A DNA stretch of 64,000 nt from an uncultured Elusimicrobiales bacterium (GCA_934662565.1 CAKUKI010000002.1:280386-344385); one strand, 5' to 3'. Positions 49,783 through 59,024 are shown, counted from the first letter of the stretch. The notes: generated from the sequence alone by a model not told the origin. A program made the numbers and translations.

Positions 49783-51309
49783 ATGAACAAACACAAACAA
49801 AATTATAGCCGTATCTATGACGACTTGGCCCGTCAGGCCGCTTCTTGGCGGAGCGCTTGGAAAGAGTTGGGCGCGTATTTGGCCCCTACCCGCGGTTTTT
49901 TTGAGGAAAATTTTTCCAACCGCGGCCAAAAAATAGACCACCGCACCTTGATTGATTCCGACCCGCTGCTAGCGGTAGAGGTGCTTGCCGCGGGGATGAT
50001 TTCCGGTTTGACGAGTCCGTCGCGCAGTTGGTTTGCGCTGGAAATTACTCCGGCCTCCGCGCGGGAAGTGTCCGGCGCGCGCGAATGGACGCACCGCGTA
50101 AAAGAACGCTTGGAAGAAGCGTTTGCGGGGTCTAATATTTATGCGGCCTTGCATGGGTTTTATCAGGAAATTGCGGTTTTCGGTACGGCGGCCATGCTAC
50201 TGGAAGAAGACGGCAAGGAGCTGCTCCGCGCCCGCTTGTTTACCGCCGGGGAATATGTGCTTGGGTGCGACGAAAACGGCCGCATAGACCGCTTTGGGCG
50301 GGAGTTCTTTTTAACGCCCAACCAAATGGCGGCTAAATTCGGCCTGGAAAATTTACCCCCGCAGTTGCTCCGCGCCGTGCAAGACGGCAAAGACACCTCT
50401 TGGCACCGCGTGCGGCATTTGATTTTGCCCAATCCGGCGTGTGATGTGCGCTATAAAAATGCTGCCAAAATGCCGTATTTATCCGTTTATTTTACCCCGC
50501 AGGGTGAGGTATTAAAAAAAGGCGGATATTGGGAATTCCCCGTCATAGCGGCGCGTTGGGAAGTAAAAACCGCTAATGATGTGTACGGCAAAGGCCCCGG
50601 GTGGAAATGTTTGGGGGATGTAAAAATGCTCCAAAAAATGCAAAAAAATAAACTGGTGGCCTTGGATAAAATTACCAACCCGCCCATGATGGTTTCCAGC
50701 GGCGTGCAGGGGGAAGTAAATTTACTGCCGGGCGGGTTGACCCGGTATAGCGGCGCGGCGGACGGCGCCGTAAAGCCCGCGTACCAGGTAAATGTGGATT
50801 TATCCGCCCTGGAAAGCAGTATAGAAAAAGTGAAAGCTACCATAAAAGCCCAATTTTTTGCAGACGTTTTTTTAATGCTCAGTACGCAAAATTTTGCCAA
50901 TATGACGGCGGCCGAGGTGGCGGAAAGACACCAGGAAAAAATGTTGGTGTTGGGCCCCGTGTTGGAACGGCTTAAAAACGAACTGTTAGACCCGTTGGTG
51001 GAGCGCTCCTACGCCATTTTAACCCGGCGCGGCGTGTTGCCCCCGGCTCCGCAGGCGTTGCAGGGGTTGTCTATCGGGGTCAGTTATATCAGCCTGATTG
51101 CACAGGCCCAAAAAGCCACCGGGCTTGCCGCCTTAACGCAAGGGATTGATTTTGCCTCCCGCTTGGCGGCGGTCCGCCCGGACGTATTAAACCGGGTGGA
51201 TTTTGAAAACGCCCTGGAGCAAGGGCTTACCATGCTGGGGGTTCCTCCCGGCGTATTAAAAAGCCGCGCGGAAGTATCTGCCGAAGGATACACCGCCGCG
51301 GCCGAATAA
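49783..51309 (+). CDS. Portal / head-to-tail connector protein (T7 gp8 type)
   Basis: 508 residues, close to the usual 510-540 of podovirus connectors. Family features: SWRSAWKELGAYLAPTRGFF at the start, DSDPLLAVEVLAAGMISGLTSPSRSWFAL, YGTA-like FGTAAMLLEED, VYGKGPGWKCLGDVKML and the helical C-terminus TAAEVAERHQEKMLVLGPVLERL. Forms the dodecameric ring at the packaging vertex. AGGTGAG ribosome-binding site. Confidence 0.93.
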   Translation: MNKHKQNYSRIYDDLARQAASWRSAWKELGAYLAPTRGFFEENFSNRGQKIDHRTLIDSDPLLAVEVLAAGMISGLTSPSRSWFALEITPASAREVSGAREWTHRVKERLEEAFAGSNIYAALHGFYQEIAVFGTAAMLLEEDGKELLRARLFTAGEYVLGCDENGRIDRFGREFFLTPNQMAAKFGLENLPPQLLRAVQDGKDTSWHRVRHLILPNPACDVRYKNAAKMPYLSVYFTPQGEVLKKGGYWEFPVIAARWEVKTANDVYGKGPGWKCLGDVKMLQKMQKNKLVALDKITNPPMMVSSGVQGEVNLLPGGLTRYSGAADGAVKPAYQVNVDLSALESSIEKVKATIKAQFFADVFLMLSTQNFANMTAAEVAERHQEKMLVLGPVLERLKNELLDPLVERSYAILTRRGVLPPAPQALQGLSIGVSYISLIAQAQKATGLAALTQGIDFASRLAAVRPDVLNRVDFENALEQGLTMLGVPPGVLKSRAEVSAEGYTAAAE

Positions 51310-51521
51310 ACCTTCCAAAAAGAAAAGAAAAACCGTGTGTGGGGGCGCGTCTTAAATTACCGAACGGCCCCCCGCGGACAAGTGCTTGCGGCGCCTGCGC
51401 CGCCCGGGCATTTGCTATCTGTTAAAAAAACCAAACAGCCCCCGGCCGCGCCTTAAATTACCGAGCGGGCCGCGCGGGCAACCACCGGCGGACGGCGCAG
51501 GCGTTTTGCCGGGCGGATTTT
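51310..51521 (+). other. Structured 212-bp gap with two same-loop hairpins
   Basis: Two hairpins at 51341-51372 and 51443-51472 share the loop core CTTAAATTACCGA but have different GC stems (GGGGGC/GCCCCC; CGGCC/GGCCG). A third GC hairpin lies between them (about 51389-51403). It separates portal from the Bbp19-like gene. No supported gene on either strand. Confidence 0.55.
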
Positions 51522-51800
51522 ATGATAAATACCCAAGAACAGAACGACCGGGATTTGCGGGCAGTATTAAAAACTGCCGCCGGGCGCAGAACAGTGTGGC
51601 GTGTTTTGCGCATGGCCCGGGCGGGGGAAAACGGCTTTGTGCCGCGGGACCCGTATGCCACGGCGTATTTTTGCGGCCAACAGAGTATTGCTGTGTGGTT
51701 GCAGGAAGAATTATGGCGGGCCGACCCCGCCGCTTATATGGGGCTGCGCCGCGAAAGCGAGCCAAATATTCCTGCCCCAAAGGAGGAAGAAGATGTCTGA
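51522..51800 (+). CDS. Bbp19-like podovirus protein
   Basis: 92 residues. RDLRAVLKTAAGRRTVWRVLRMA, then YATAYFCGQQSIAVWLQEEL and PAAYMGLRRE follow the Bbp19 family pattern (GRR...W...L, A-F-x-x-G-x-R/Q-x-x-G/A-x-W-L). In Bordetella phage BPP-1-like podoviruses it lies just before the scaffold and capsid genes, as here. Function unknown. Overlaps the next gene by 8 bp. Confidence 0.75.
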   Translation: MINTQEQNDRDLRAVLKTAAGRRTVWRVLRMARAGENGFVPRDPYATAYFCGQQSIAVWLQEELWRADPAAYMGLRRESEPNIPAPKEEEDV

Positions 51801-52317
51801 AACATTTACGGATACACCGCCCGAACAAAGGGACTTGGACGCACCGGCTCCGGCGGAAACACAGCCGCAAGCCCCCTTGGATTATACCCAATTAAAATGG
51901 CCCGAGGGAACCCAAAGCGACGCACAAGAAGCCTTTTTGGGGGCCGCGCAAGAGATGAAACTGCCGCCAGAAATGGCCCAAAAATTGGTGGATTGGAACA
52001 CCCAACAAGCGGCCCGACAGGAAGAAACGCAAGAAAAAATGCGTCAGGAAATGTTGCAGCGGTGGGCGGATAAAACCAAAGCCGTTCTCGGCCCGCAGTA
52101 CGAGGAAAATTTGGCACTGGCGGTGCGTGCGGCGCGCACTTACGGCGGGGAAGAATTGCAAACCCTGCTGGAAGAAACCGGACTGGGCAATCATCCGGTC
52201 ATTGTAAAAACATTTTATGCAATCGGACGTGCCACAAGCGAAGATGCCAGCACGGGCGGCCCGTCGGCTGCCCAGACGGATAAAACCTTCGCCCAAGCAT
52301 TGTACGGTGCTAATTAA
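51793..52317 (+). CDS. Probable capsid scaffolding protein
   Basis: 174 residues from ATG 51793 with an AGGAGG site. Acidic, Pro/Glu/Gln-rich N-terminus, then a helical core (LVDWNTQQAARQEETQEKMRQEMLQRWADKTKAVLG) and a helical end. Low sequence conservation is usual for scaffolds; the call rests on composition, length and its place between the Bbp19-like and capsid genes. Confidence 0.75.
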   Translation: MSETFTDTPPEQRDLDAPAPAETQPQAPLDYTQLKWPEGTQSDAQEAFLGAAQEMKLPPEMAQKLVDWNTQQAARQEETQEKMRQEMLQRWADKTKAVLGPQYEENLALAVRAARTYGGEELQTLLEETGLGNHPVIVKTFYAIGRATSEDASTGGPSAAQTDKTFAQALYGAN

Positions 52318-52331
52318 CACAAGGAGAGTAT

Positions 52332-53309
52332 ATGGCAATTATTGCAGACAAAAATTACGGTTTGGTGGATTACGCCAAACAGTTTGACCCGTCCGGCCAA
52401 GAACTGGCTATTGCGGAAGTATTAAGCAAATCCAACGAGATTATCGGCGACGCGTTGGTGCGTGAATCCAGCTTAGATTCCGGCCACGAATACGCCGTAC
52501 GCACCGGTATTCCAGAAGGCACTTGGCGCCGCGCCTATCAAGGCATTGAGCCTGCTAAAGCCACTACCAAAGTGGTGGTGGAAACCTACGGTACCCTTTC
52601 CGCTTATAGTGTGGTGGATAAACTGGTGGCTGAAAAGGGGGGAAATGTACAAGCTGTGCGTGAGGGACAATCCAAGGCAATTATTGCCGGAATGTCCAAC
52701 TCCATGGCGGCCAACTTGATTTACGGCAACGCCGGAGAACATCCGGAACGCTTTACCGGACTTGCCGCCCGCTACAGTGAGCTTTCCGGCGCGGAAAGTG
52801 CCCGCAACGTGATTGACGGCGGCAGTGAAACGGAAGGGAAAAATTCGTCCATCTATTTAGTGGTATGGGATACGGATAAGATTTTTACCTTCTTCCCCAA
52901 AGGCAGCCGCGCGGGCATACAGCGTGTGGACCACGGGTTAGTCAACCATATTGACGCCGACGGAAACGAATACCCCGCCTACAAAGAGTATTTTGAATGG
53001 AAACTGGGCTTGGCCGTGCAAGATTGGCGCTATGCGGGCCGCTTGTGCAATATTGATGTGACAAATCCCGCCGCGGACCTGATTGACAAAATGTGCGAAC
53101 TGGAAGAACGCATACAAAGTTTGGCGCTTGGTAAACCGGTTTGGTATATGAACCGCACCGTAAAAGCCGCGTTGAGAAAACTGACCAGCAACCGCACAAA
53201 CGTACAGTACACGCCGGACCAAATTACGTCCCGCCCGCTCATGACGTTTAACGAAATCCCCGTGCATGTATGTGATGCCATTACGGACAACGAAAGTTTG
53301 GTGAAATAG
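52332..53309 (+). CDS. Major capsid protein
   Basis: 325 residues, typical of HK97-fold capsids of podoviruses of the BPP-1/Bbp17 kind. Starts ADKNYGLVDYAKQFDP, has SLDSGHEYAVRTGIPEGTWRRAYQGIEPAKATTKVV and ends RPLMTFNEIPVHVCDAI, the usual 'true but not identical' capsid end. An AAGGAGAG site precedes the start. Intact frame. Confidence 0.88.
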   Translation: MAIIADKNYGLVDYAKQFDPSGQELAIAEVLSKSNEIIGDALVRESSLDSGHEYAVRTGIPEGTWRRAYQGIEPAKATTKVVVETYGTLSAYSVVDKLVAEKGGNVQAVREGQSKAIIAGMSNSMAANLIYGNAGEHPERFTGLAARYSELSGAESARNVIDGGSETEGKNSSIYLVVWDTDKIFTFFPKGSRAGIQRVDHGLVNHIDADGNEYPAYKEYFEWKLGLAVQDWRYAGRLCNIDVTNPAADLIDKMCELEERIQSLALGKPVWYMNRTVKAALRKLTSNRTNVQYTPDQITSRPLMTFNEIPVHVCDAITDNESLVK

Positions 53310-53317
53310 GAGGTTTT

Positions 53318-53698
53318 ATGTTGTTAGATAACCATGCAGTATTTTCAGAAAAACAACCCCTTACGGCCAGTGCCGCTTCCACCCATACGGTGGACCAAGG
53401 CGCGGCGGGGGATGCCCGCACCGGCTTGTATGCCGTTGTGCGTGTAGCCGAAACCTTTTCCGGCGCGACTCAGTTGACTGCCACGTTGCAAACGTGTGCA
53501 CAGGCCGATTTTTCCGGCGGGGTAAAAACCTTGGCGGAAGTAAGCGCTCCGGCGGCGGATTTGGAAAAAAACGCCGTACTGATGAAGTTGGCTATGCCTG
53601 CCGGCACCTTGCGCTACTTGCGTATGAACTATACTGTGGCGGGTACGGCCACGGCCGGTAAAGTATCCGCCTTTTTGACGGATATGGTGGACCTGTAA
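53318..53698 (+). CDS. Bbp16-like capsid cement/decoration protein
   Basis: 126 residues, beta-rich: a short N-terminal arm, then FSGATQLTATLQTCAQADFSGG, and ending LRMNYTVAGTATAGKVSAFLTDM. Length, beta pattern and position after the capsid gene match Bbp16-type cement proteins, which lock the shell. Eight bp after the capsid gene. Confidence 0.8.
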   Translation: MLLDNHAVFSEKQPLTASAASTHTVDQGAAGDARTGLYAVVRVAETFSGATQLTATLQTCAQADFSGGVKTLAEVSAPAADLEKNAVLMKLAMPAGTLRYLRMNYTVAGTATAGKVSAFLTDMVDL

Positions 53699-53706
53699 AA
53701 AAAGGG

Positions 53707-53734
53707 CCCGCGCCGCTTTTGGGGGCGGCGCGGG
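53707..53734 (+). other. GC-rich hairpin after the capsid genes
   Basis: CCCGCGCCGC/GCGGCGCGGG, 10-bp perfect stem with an 8-nt loop. There is an A-run before it and no T-run after it, so as a plus-strand terminator it is atypical; it may slow or process the transcript between head and tail genes. Confidence 0.6.
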
Positions 53735-53738
53735 TCTA

Positions 53739-54380
53739 AAAGCAACCGCCAGAAGAAAACAGTTGTTTTTTATAAAGTTGGCGGAGCGTAAAAGCGTTTG
53801 GGTATATACAGATGAGATAAACCGCATAAAAACGCCAAATTGGGCCATTTTTGCTAAAAACTGGGGCATTTTAATGGAAAATAGCTCATTTTAAGTTTAA
53901 CATCAGCCTAAAACAGGTAAAAACGGGGTGGCAAGTCTTGCTAAAAGCAAAAAATAATTTTGGCGGTGGCGTACAGGAGCGTAAGATAGCGTGGTCGGGG
54001 GGAAACAATCTGTCCTCTTTTTATTAAAAAAATTTTATAGAAGTTGGTTTTTGTTTGGATTTTATTGTATCTACAAATATTAATGCTATTTTATAAATGC
54101 TTAAATAATAAGCATTTATAAAATTAGATATAAAAATGCTTTCACGCAAGCCGCGCTATTTTTAATAAAAAATATCTTTCAAAAATATATGTAAAAATAA
54201 AAATACTTAAATAATAATATAAATTAAAATCGTGTACAAAATTAATAAATGCTGAAAATAAATTTATTTTGCAAAATTAACATCAAATTTGCGTTTTTGT
54301 GAATTTGTTGTGTGTCACAAATAATATATCAAAAATAAAAATCATTAAAATTTAATAAAAATTAAAATCGGAGGAAAATT
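53739..54380. other. A+T-rich island between head and tail genes
   Basis: No supported gene in 640 bp. 54121-54360 has about 18% G+C by hand count, against clearly GC-rich flanking genes. It contains a perfect 16-bp inverted repeat at 54088-54124 (ATTTTATAAATGCTTA around AATAA) and many A/T tracts. Candidate roles: origin or DNA-entry site, a late promoter with UP elements, a nucleoid-protein silencing site, or a cos/pac site. The tail gene ribosome-binding site (CGGAGG) ends the island. Confidence 0.6.
54088..54124. repeat. Perfect 16-bp inverted repeat
   Basis: ATTTTATAAATGCTTA (54088-54103), loop AATAA, TAAGCATTTATAAAAT (54109-54124). In the A+T-rich island. Could form a cruciform or an RNA hairpin. 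Confidence 0.9.
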
Positions 54381-54974
54381 ATGGTTTCAAAAATTGATAT
54401 TTGTAATTTGGCCTTGGCGCATTTAGGGCAAGAGCCTATCAGCTCTTTAACGCAGCAAGATGACCGCGCCCGCCGCTTAAATTTGTTTTATGAGCCGGTC
54501 AAAGCAGAGGTTCTGCGTACCCATAATTGGGCATTTGCCACCGTTAAAGAGCCGCTTATCCGCTTGGAAGACCCTTCCGCCGCGCCTTATCCTTACCTGT
54601 ACCAATATCCGGTAGAGGCACTTTTTGTGCGCCAAATTACGGACCCCGCTTTTCCGGATAAAAAATATCCGTTTCGGGAGGTTTTCCGCCGCCGCCTCAA
54701 TCAACGCGCGGTGGAAACAACGGCTTCGCAAGCGGTGGCGGAATATACCCGCCATGTAAAGGACGAAACCCAGCTGGACCCCGCCTTTGTAAAAGCGTTT
54801 GCGCTGGCGCTAGCGTCCGACTTGGCCTTGGCTTTGACGGGGGATAATGCATTAGCAAAACTGCTATTAAACCGCTATGCAGCCAGTTTGGACGAAGCGC
54901 GCCGCAGTAATATGTGCGAGGAACTCTCCTTACCCGGCCGGCGGGAAGAAAGCGCGTTTTTGGAGGTGCGGTAA
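54381..54974 (+). CDS. Tail tubular protein A-like (T7 gp11 / P22 gp4 type)
   Basis: 197 residues. The N-terminus follows the family closely: KIDICNLALAHLGQEPISSLTQQDDRARRLNLFYEPVKAEVLRTHNWAFA. Forms the ring that joins the portal to the tail tube. Its TAA shares a base with the ATG of the next gene (TAATG). Confidence 0.88.
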   Translation: MVSKIDICNLALAHLGQEPISSLTQQDDRARRLNLFYEPVKAEVLRTHNWAFATVKEPLIRLEDPSAAPYPYLYQYPVEALFVRQITDPAFPDKKYPFREVFRRRLNQRAVETTASQAVAEYTRHVKDETQLDPAFVKAFALALASDLALALTGDNALAKLLLNRYAASLDEARRSNMCEELSLPGRREESAFLEVR

Positions 54975-57583
54975 TGGTGTATCATCATTTGCAACCGTCG
55001 TTTTCCGGCGGGGAAGTAAGCCCCCATACGGCGGCACGCGCGGAAGCGGGCAGTTTTTCGCGCTGGCTGAAAACGGCTCAAAATTTTATTTTGCACGCGC
55101 AGGGGGGCGCGTCTAACCGTTGCGGTACTTGGCTGGTAGCTCAGGCAAAATATGCCGATAAAGACGTGCGGCTCATTCCGTTTATTTGCGGGGATGAAGA
55201 AGCCTATGTGCTGGAGCTGGGGGATAAATATGTGCGTTTGCATACGTCTGCCGGTCCCGTATTGGGGGAAAACGCCCAACCGGCCGAGTGGGCCACCCCA
55301 TATTCGGCCCGCGAGGTGGCGCGCGTTAATTATGTGCAGTATAACCAAGTGCTGTATTTGGTGCATCCGGCGTATGCGCCGCAGCGTTTTGTGCGGGCCG
55401 AGGACGGCTCGTTTAGCTGGGAAGAATTTTTGCCCCAGTACGGCCCGTTTCAAACCCTCAATACAGATGCTTCCCAACGTATGCGGCTTACGCAAGAGGG
55501 GGGCGAAATTACCGTAGCGGGGGTAAAAGCCAGCGTCACCTTTCAGCCGCTTGTATATCCGCAATATGCACTCATGGCGGATTTTAACGGCCAATGGTTT
55601 TATTTGGACGAAAACTTCGGCTGTAATATTGCGGCTATGGTCCATAAATTCAACCAAACTTTCGGCGCGCAGGGGTTTGCGGCCGTATATAAAAACGGGG
55701 TGGTGACGGTAAGCTCCGCCACGGCTAACGGCGGGGACGCCAACGGTATGGAACTAAAACTCCGCTACCACGAAGACCCGGTTGAATCCCCGCGCGAAGT
55801 GGCCGTTTACACCCTTAGCGGCGGAACCAATGCCGGTACCGTGCCGGATTCGGGTAGTAAAAAGCAAATTTTGGAAAGTGACTTTGATTATTTCCGCCCC
55901 GCCCAGCTGGGAGGGCTTATCAGCCTGACGCACGAAATGGAGGGCCAATATGTGGCGGGCTCCGTGGGATATGACGGCATTTCCCAAACGCTTAAAAGCG
56001 GCGGGGATTGGCGGTTGAAAACGTCCGGAAATTGGACGGGAAATGCCGTATTGGAAAAATCCGGCGACGGCGGCACCACGTGGCAAGTATTAAAGCGTTT
56101 TGCGCGTGCCGGCGGTACGGAAAACATTAGCGATTACGGCACGTTGGAAGAAACCTCGCAAATGTATTTAATCCGTTTGCGCGGGGAAAATGTGACGGGC
56201 GAAATGGGGTACGAACTTTGGAGTGATGCGTTTGTGCAAGAAGGTATGGTGCGCTTGAAAAATTATTTGGGGCCGCGCAAAATGGAAGTGGAAATTGTGC
56301 AAGCGGTGGCCTCGGACGCGTGGAGTTCGCGTTGGGCAAGCGGCAGTTTTAGTCCGGCGGTGGGGTTTCCCGCGTGCGTGTTTTTCCACCAAGACCGCTT
56401 GGGGCTGGCTTGCACCGCTACAGAGCCGCAAACCGTGTGGTTTTCCAAAATTGGGCAATATCAGGATTTTGGCCACCAACGCACCTTGCAGGCGTCTGAT
56501 TCGTTCGGCCTAAATTTAAGTGCCAAAAGTTTGCAATCTATCCGTTCCGTGGTGGCCGCCGGCGGCAAGCTGTTTGTATTTACTTCCGGCGGGGAGTGGA
56601 CGCTAGAGGCGGACGGCGCATTTACCGCATACACCGTGCGGGCCCGCCAACAGGGCGAGCGCGGCTCAAGCCGTGTACCGGCCTTGGCAGCCGGCGGGCG
56701 GGTGCTTTTTGTACAGGCGCGCGGCGGAGTACTGCGGGATTTAGTGTACGATTATACTTGCGCCGCGTATTTGGGGGCGGATTTAACCCGTTTGGCGCGT
56801 CATTTGTTTTTTAATAGAGAAATCCGAGAGTTGGCCTTGCAGCAAGAGCCGGACGAGCTACTTTGGTGCGTGATGAGTGACGGCGGCTTGTTAACGCTTA
56901 CGTATCAGCCCCAGCTGGATTTATGCGCGTGGGCGCGTCATATTACGGCGGGCACGGTGTGCGGGGTTTGTACGGTTCCGGCAGTGGGGTATGATGAACT
57001 GTGGCTTTGTGTGCGGCGCGCCAACGGAATGTGCATAGAGCGCATGAGCAAGCGGCTGGCCAGTAAAGCGCCGTCCCAGCAGTTGTTTTTGGATAGCGCA
57101 ATAGCGTTTAACTTGGCGGAACCTTCCACGCAGATTGGCGGCCTTGCACACTTGGAGGGCCAAACAGTGTACGCGCTGGCGGACGGTAATCCGGCGGGGC
57201 CGTTTATGGTGCAGGGTGGGAAAATCCGTTTGCCTATTCCCGCAGAGCGGGTACTGGTGGGTTTGGCTTATGAAGCCATACTGGGCAGCTTGCCCATTCA
57301 GCCGCCGTTGGCCGACGGCACCCCGCGCGACAGAAAACACCGTTTGAGCGGGATTAGCGTAAGCGTGCTGGATAGCCGCGGCGGATATGTGGGGGTGGAA
57401 GGCGGCCTTTTGGACGAGCTGGTTTATGCCCCGCAAACGCAGTACAATCAAGCGCCCGAATTGCAAACATGCGTCTGCCATAAAGTTTTGGCCGGCGTTC
57501 ACACTTTGCGTCCGGCGGTAGTGTTTAAGCAGACGGAGCCGCTGCCGGTGACGGTACTGGATTTAACGGTGGAAGTAGTATAA
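54974..57583 (+). CDS. Tail tubular protein B-like / stabilisation protein (T7 gp12 type)
   Basis: 869 residues from ATG 54974 (translationally coupled to the gene before). Begins PSFSGGEVSPHTAARAE...KTAQNFILHAQGGASNRCGTWLV, the hallmark of podovirus nozzle/stabilisation proteins. The rest is mainly beta, with FHQDRLGLACTATEPQTVWFSKIGQYQDF as the second typical block. Forms the distal tail nozzle that carries the fibre. Full length, no internal stop. Confidence 0.9.
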   Translation: MVYHHLQPSFSGGEVSPHTAARAEAGSFSRWLKTAQNFILHAQGGASNRCGTWLVAQAKYADKDVRLIPFICGDEEAYVLELGDKYVRLHTSAGPVLGENAQPAEWATPYSAREVARVNYVQYNQVLYLVHPAYAPQRFVRAEDGSFSWEEFLPQYGPFQTLNTDASQRMRLTQEGGEITVAGVKASVTFQPLVYPQYALMADFNGQWFYLDENFGCNIAAMVHKFNQTFGAQGFAAVYKNGVVTVSSATANGGDANGMELKLRYHEDPVESPREVAVYTLSGGTNAGTVPDSGSKKQILESDFDYFRPAQLGGLISLTHEMEGQYVAGSVGYDGISQTLKSGGDWRLKTSGNWTGNAVLEKSGDGGTTWQVLKRFARAGGTENISDYGTLEETSQMYLIRLRGENVTGEMGYELWSDAFVQEGMVRLKNYLGPRKMEVEIVQAVASDAWSSRWASGSFSPAVGFPACVFFHQDRLGLACTATEPQTVWFSKIGQYQDFGHQRTLQASDSFGLNLSAKSLQSIRSVVAAGGKLFVFTSGGEWTLEADGAFTAYTVRARQQGERGSSRVPALAAGGRVLFVQARGGVLRDLVYDYTCAAYLGADLTRLARHLFFNREIRELALQQEPDELLWCVMSDGGLLTLTYQPQLDLCAWARHITAGTVCGVCTVPAVGYDELWLCVRRANGMCIERMSKRLASKAPSQQLFLDSAIAFNLAEPSTQIGGLAHLEGQTVYALADGNPAGPFMVQGGKIRLPIPAERVLVGLAYEAILGSLPIQPPLADGTPRDRKHRLSGISVSVLDSRGGYVGVEGGLLDELVYAPQTQYNQAPELQTCVCHKVLAGVHTLRPAVVFKQTEPLPVTVLDLTVEVV

Positions 57584-57588
57584 ATAAA

Positions 57589-57619
57589 AACGGGCCTTTG
57601 CGTTTGGCAAAGGCCCGTG
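57589..57619 (-). terminator. Terminator of the opposite-strand membrane gene
   Basis: CGGGCCTTTGC / GCAAAGGCCCG stem followed on the minus strand by TTTTTATTT. The plus side lacks a T-run, so tail-gene transcription from the left may continue. Confidence 0.85.
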
Positions 57620-57632
57620 TAAAAAAGCCGTG

Positions 57633-58442
57633 TTAGCGGGTGGAAGAAAGGCGCTGGCCTATTTCCACCGGCAAGATGTAAGGCACTTGCACGGGGGCCG
57701 GTGCTACACCGGACGGGCGGAAACTGCGTACTTCTTGCTGTAATTGTTGTTCATACCATTGCGGACCGAATGCCATACCGACCACCAAAAAGTTGCGGCC
57801 CTGTTGGCTGGAAACCGTCATATAAACTTGGGCGCTTTTGCCTGTGTTGCTGGTACCTATACCCGCTAAATAGACGGTATTTTCGGCCAGTAATTCCGGC
57901 TCGTGGGTCAGTTCAAATTGACCGTTTTGGTTGCCTTGCAGGGTTTCCAGTAGTTCGTCAATTTCTTCCTGCGGTGCTTTTTGGGCTTTCCAAGTGATGA
58001 CCGCAAAGATGGAAAAGGGCGCTTGAGCCTCTTGGTTTTGGGCTTGCAAAGCGTTTCTCATGGGGGTTGCGTTGGTATCAATCCCCAACAAGAATCCGCT
58101 ATCTTTTCCGGCCCAATCGGAAACTTCCGTTCCGCCAAACAGGTTCATGGTAAAACCGTATTTGGCATCTTTATACGGGTGGTTGCCGGATACAATTTGC
58201 GTGTTGTTTTGCACCTTGTTTACTAAACCCATCAGCGGTTTAACATAGGTGTTTACCCCGCACCAAATACTGGCTATAGCCGCTAGGAACAACAACACCG
58301 TGGCGGCGCCTGCCAGCAGTAAAGGCCATTTGTTGCGGTTTTTACCCGCAATCACCCAAACCAGCTTAAAAATCAAGAAGAACACGCCGTAAGTGACGGC
58401 GGCTATCAACAACACCAGCAGCGATAAAATTACGAATGCCAT
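57633..58442 (-). CDS. Membrane protein of unknown function, opposite strand inside tail genes
   Basis: 269 residues: two N-terminal helices (AFVILSLLVLLIAAVTYGVFFLIF and WPLLLAGAATVLLFLAAIASIW), then an extracytoplasmic domain of about 190 residues (KYGFTMNLFGGTEVSDWAGKDSG, VYMTVSSQQGRNFLVVG). The domain looks like a PsbP/DUF1795-type fold but I cannot assign it. AAGGAG ribosome-binding site and own terminator. A host-type gene within the virion module. Confidence 0.8.
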   Translation of the reverse strand: MAFVILSLLVLLIAAVTYGVFFLIFKLVWVIAGKNRNKWPLLLAGAATVLLFLAAIASIWCGVNTYVKPLMGLVNKVQNNTQIVSGNHPYKDAKYGFTMNLFGGTEVSDWAGKDSGFLLGIDTNATPMRNALQAQNQEAQAPFSIFAVITWKAQKAPQEEIDELLETLQGNQNGQFELTHEPELLAENTVYLAGIGTSNTGKSAQVYMTVSSQQGRNFLVVGMAFGPQWYEQQLQQEVRSFRPSGVAPAPVQVPYILPVEIGQRLSSTR

Positions 58443-58487
58443 GTTAAAAACTCCTTATCTAAAAATTAAAGCGAGGTATTTTTTAGT

Positions 58488-59024
58488 ATGCCATCACTTC
58501 CTATAACAAATGATATTAGTTTGCGTCCGGCTTGTAAAGCGGATTTTTACATAATTGCACAAAATTTGCGTCCGGCAGATAAGGCGGAGTTGCAACGCAC
58601 GCACGGGCGGGCAGACGGTGATTTGCTGGCGTATTTTGCCCAATACAGCACGGTATGCGGGGTGGTGGCGGCGCGCGGCAAGACGGTTGCTTTGTGGGGG
58701 TTAGTGCCGGACGGCGCGCCGTCTTGCCGCGCTTGCGTGTGGCTTTTAACGGCGCGCGGGGTGGAAAAATTCCCGTTGGGTTTTTGTAAAGCCGCGCGGG
58801 TGCTTATGAGCGGATTTTTAAGGCTATATCCGGAAATTTACAACTATATAGACGCCCGCTATCCGGCGGCTGTGCGTTTTGCGCAGTGGCTGGGGGCGCG
58901 GTTAAAGCCGGCCCGTTTGAACGGGGCGGACTTTTGGTACGGTACATGGAGGACTTATGGGTGGAGCAGTAAATCTGGGCGCACAGGTAGTGTCGTCCGC
59001 CGCCGAAGTGGCGGGCAAAAATAA
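58488..59024 (+). CDS. GNAT-like virion protein (T7 gp13 / internal protein A-like)
   Basis: 178 residues. An acetyltransferase-like fold of the short podovirus type: ISLRPACKADFYIIAQNLRPADKAELQRTHG, TVALWGLVPD and FLRLYPEIYNYIDARYPAAVRFAQWLGARL. In podoviruses a small GNAT-like protein precedes the ejection proteins. Its last 68 bp overlap the next gene. The N-terminal alignment to T7 gp13 is not demonstrated. Confidence 0.7.
   Translation: MPSLPITNDISLRPACKADFYIIAQNLRPADKAELQRTHGRADGDLLAYFAQYSTVCGVVAARGKTVALWGLVPDGAPSCRACVWLLTARGVEKFPLGFCKAARVLMSGFLRLYPEIYNYIDARYPAAVRFAQWLGARLKPARLNGADFWYGTWRTYGWSSKSGRTGSVVRRRSGGQK

Noticed and set aside
51386..51895. 169-codon plus-strand frame across the Bbp19-like gene
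   Set aside because: Overlaps two better-supported genes, has no ribosome-binding site and an Arg/Pro-biased composition.
53345..53869. 174-codon minus-strand frame opposite the cement protein
   Set aside because: Antisense shadow with His/Arg/Gln bias and no ribosome-binding site.
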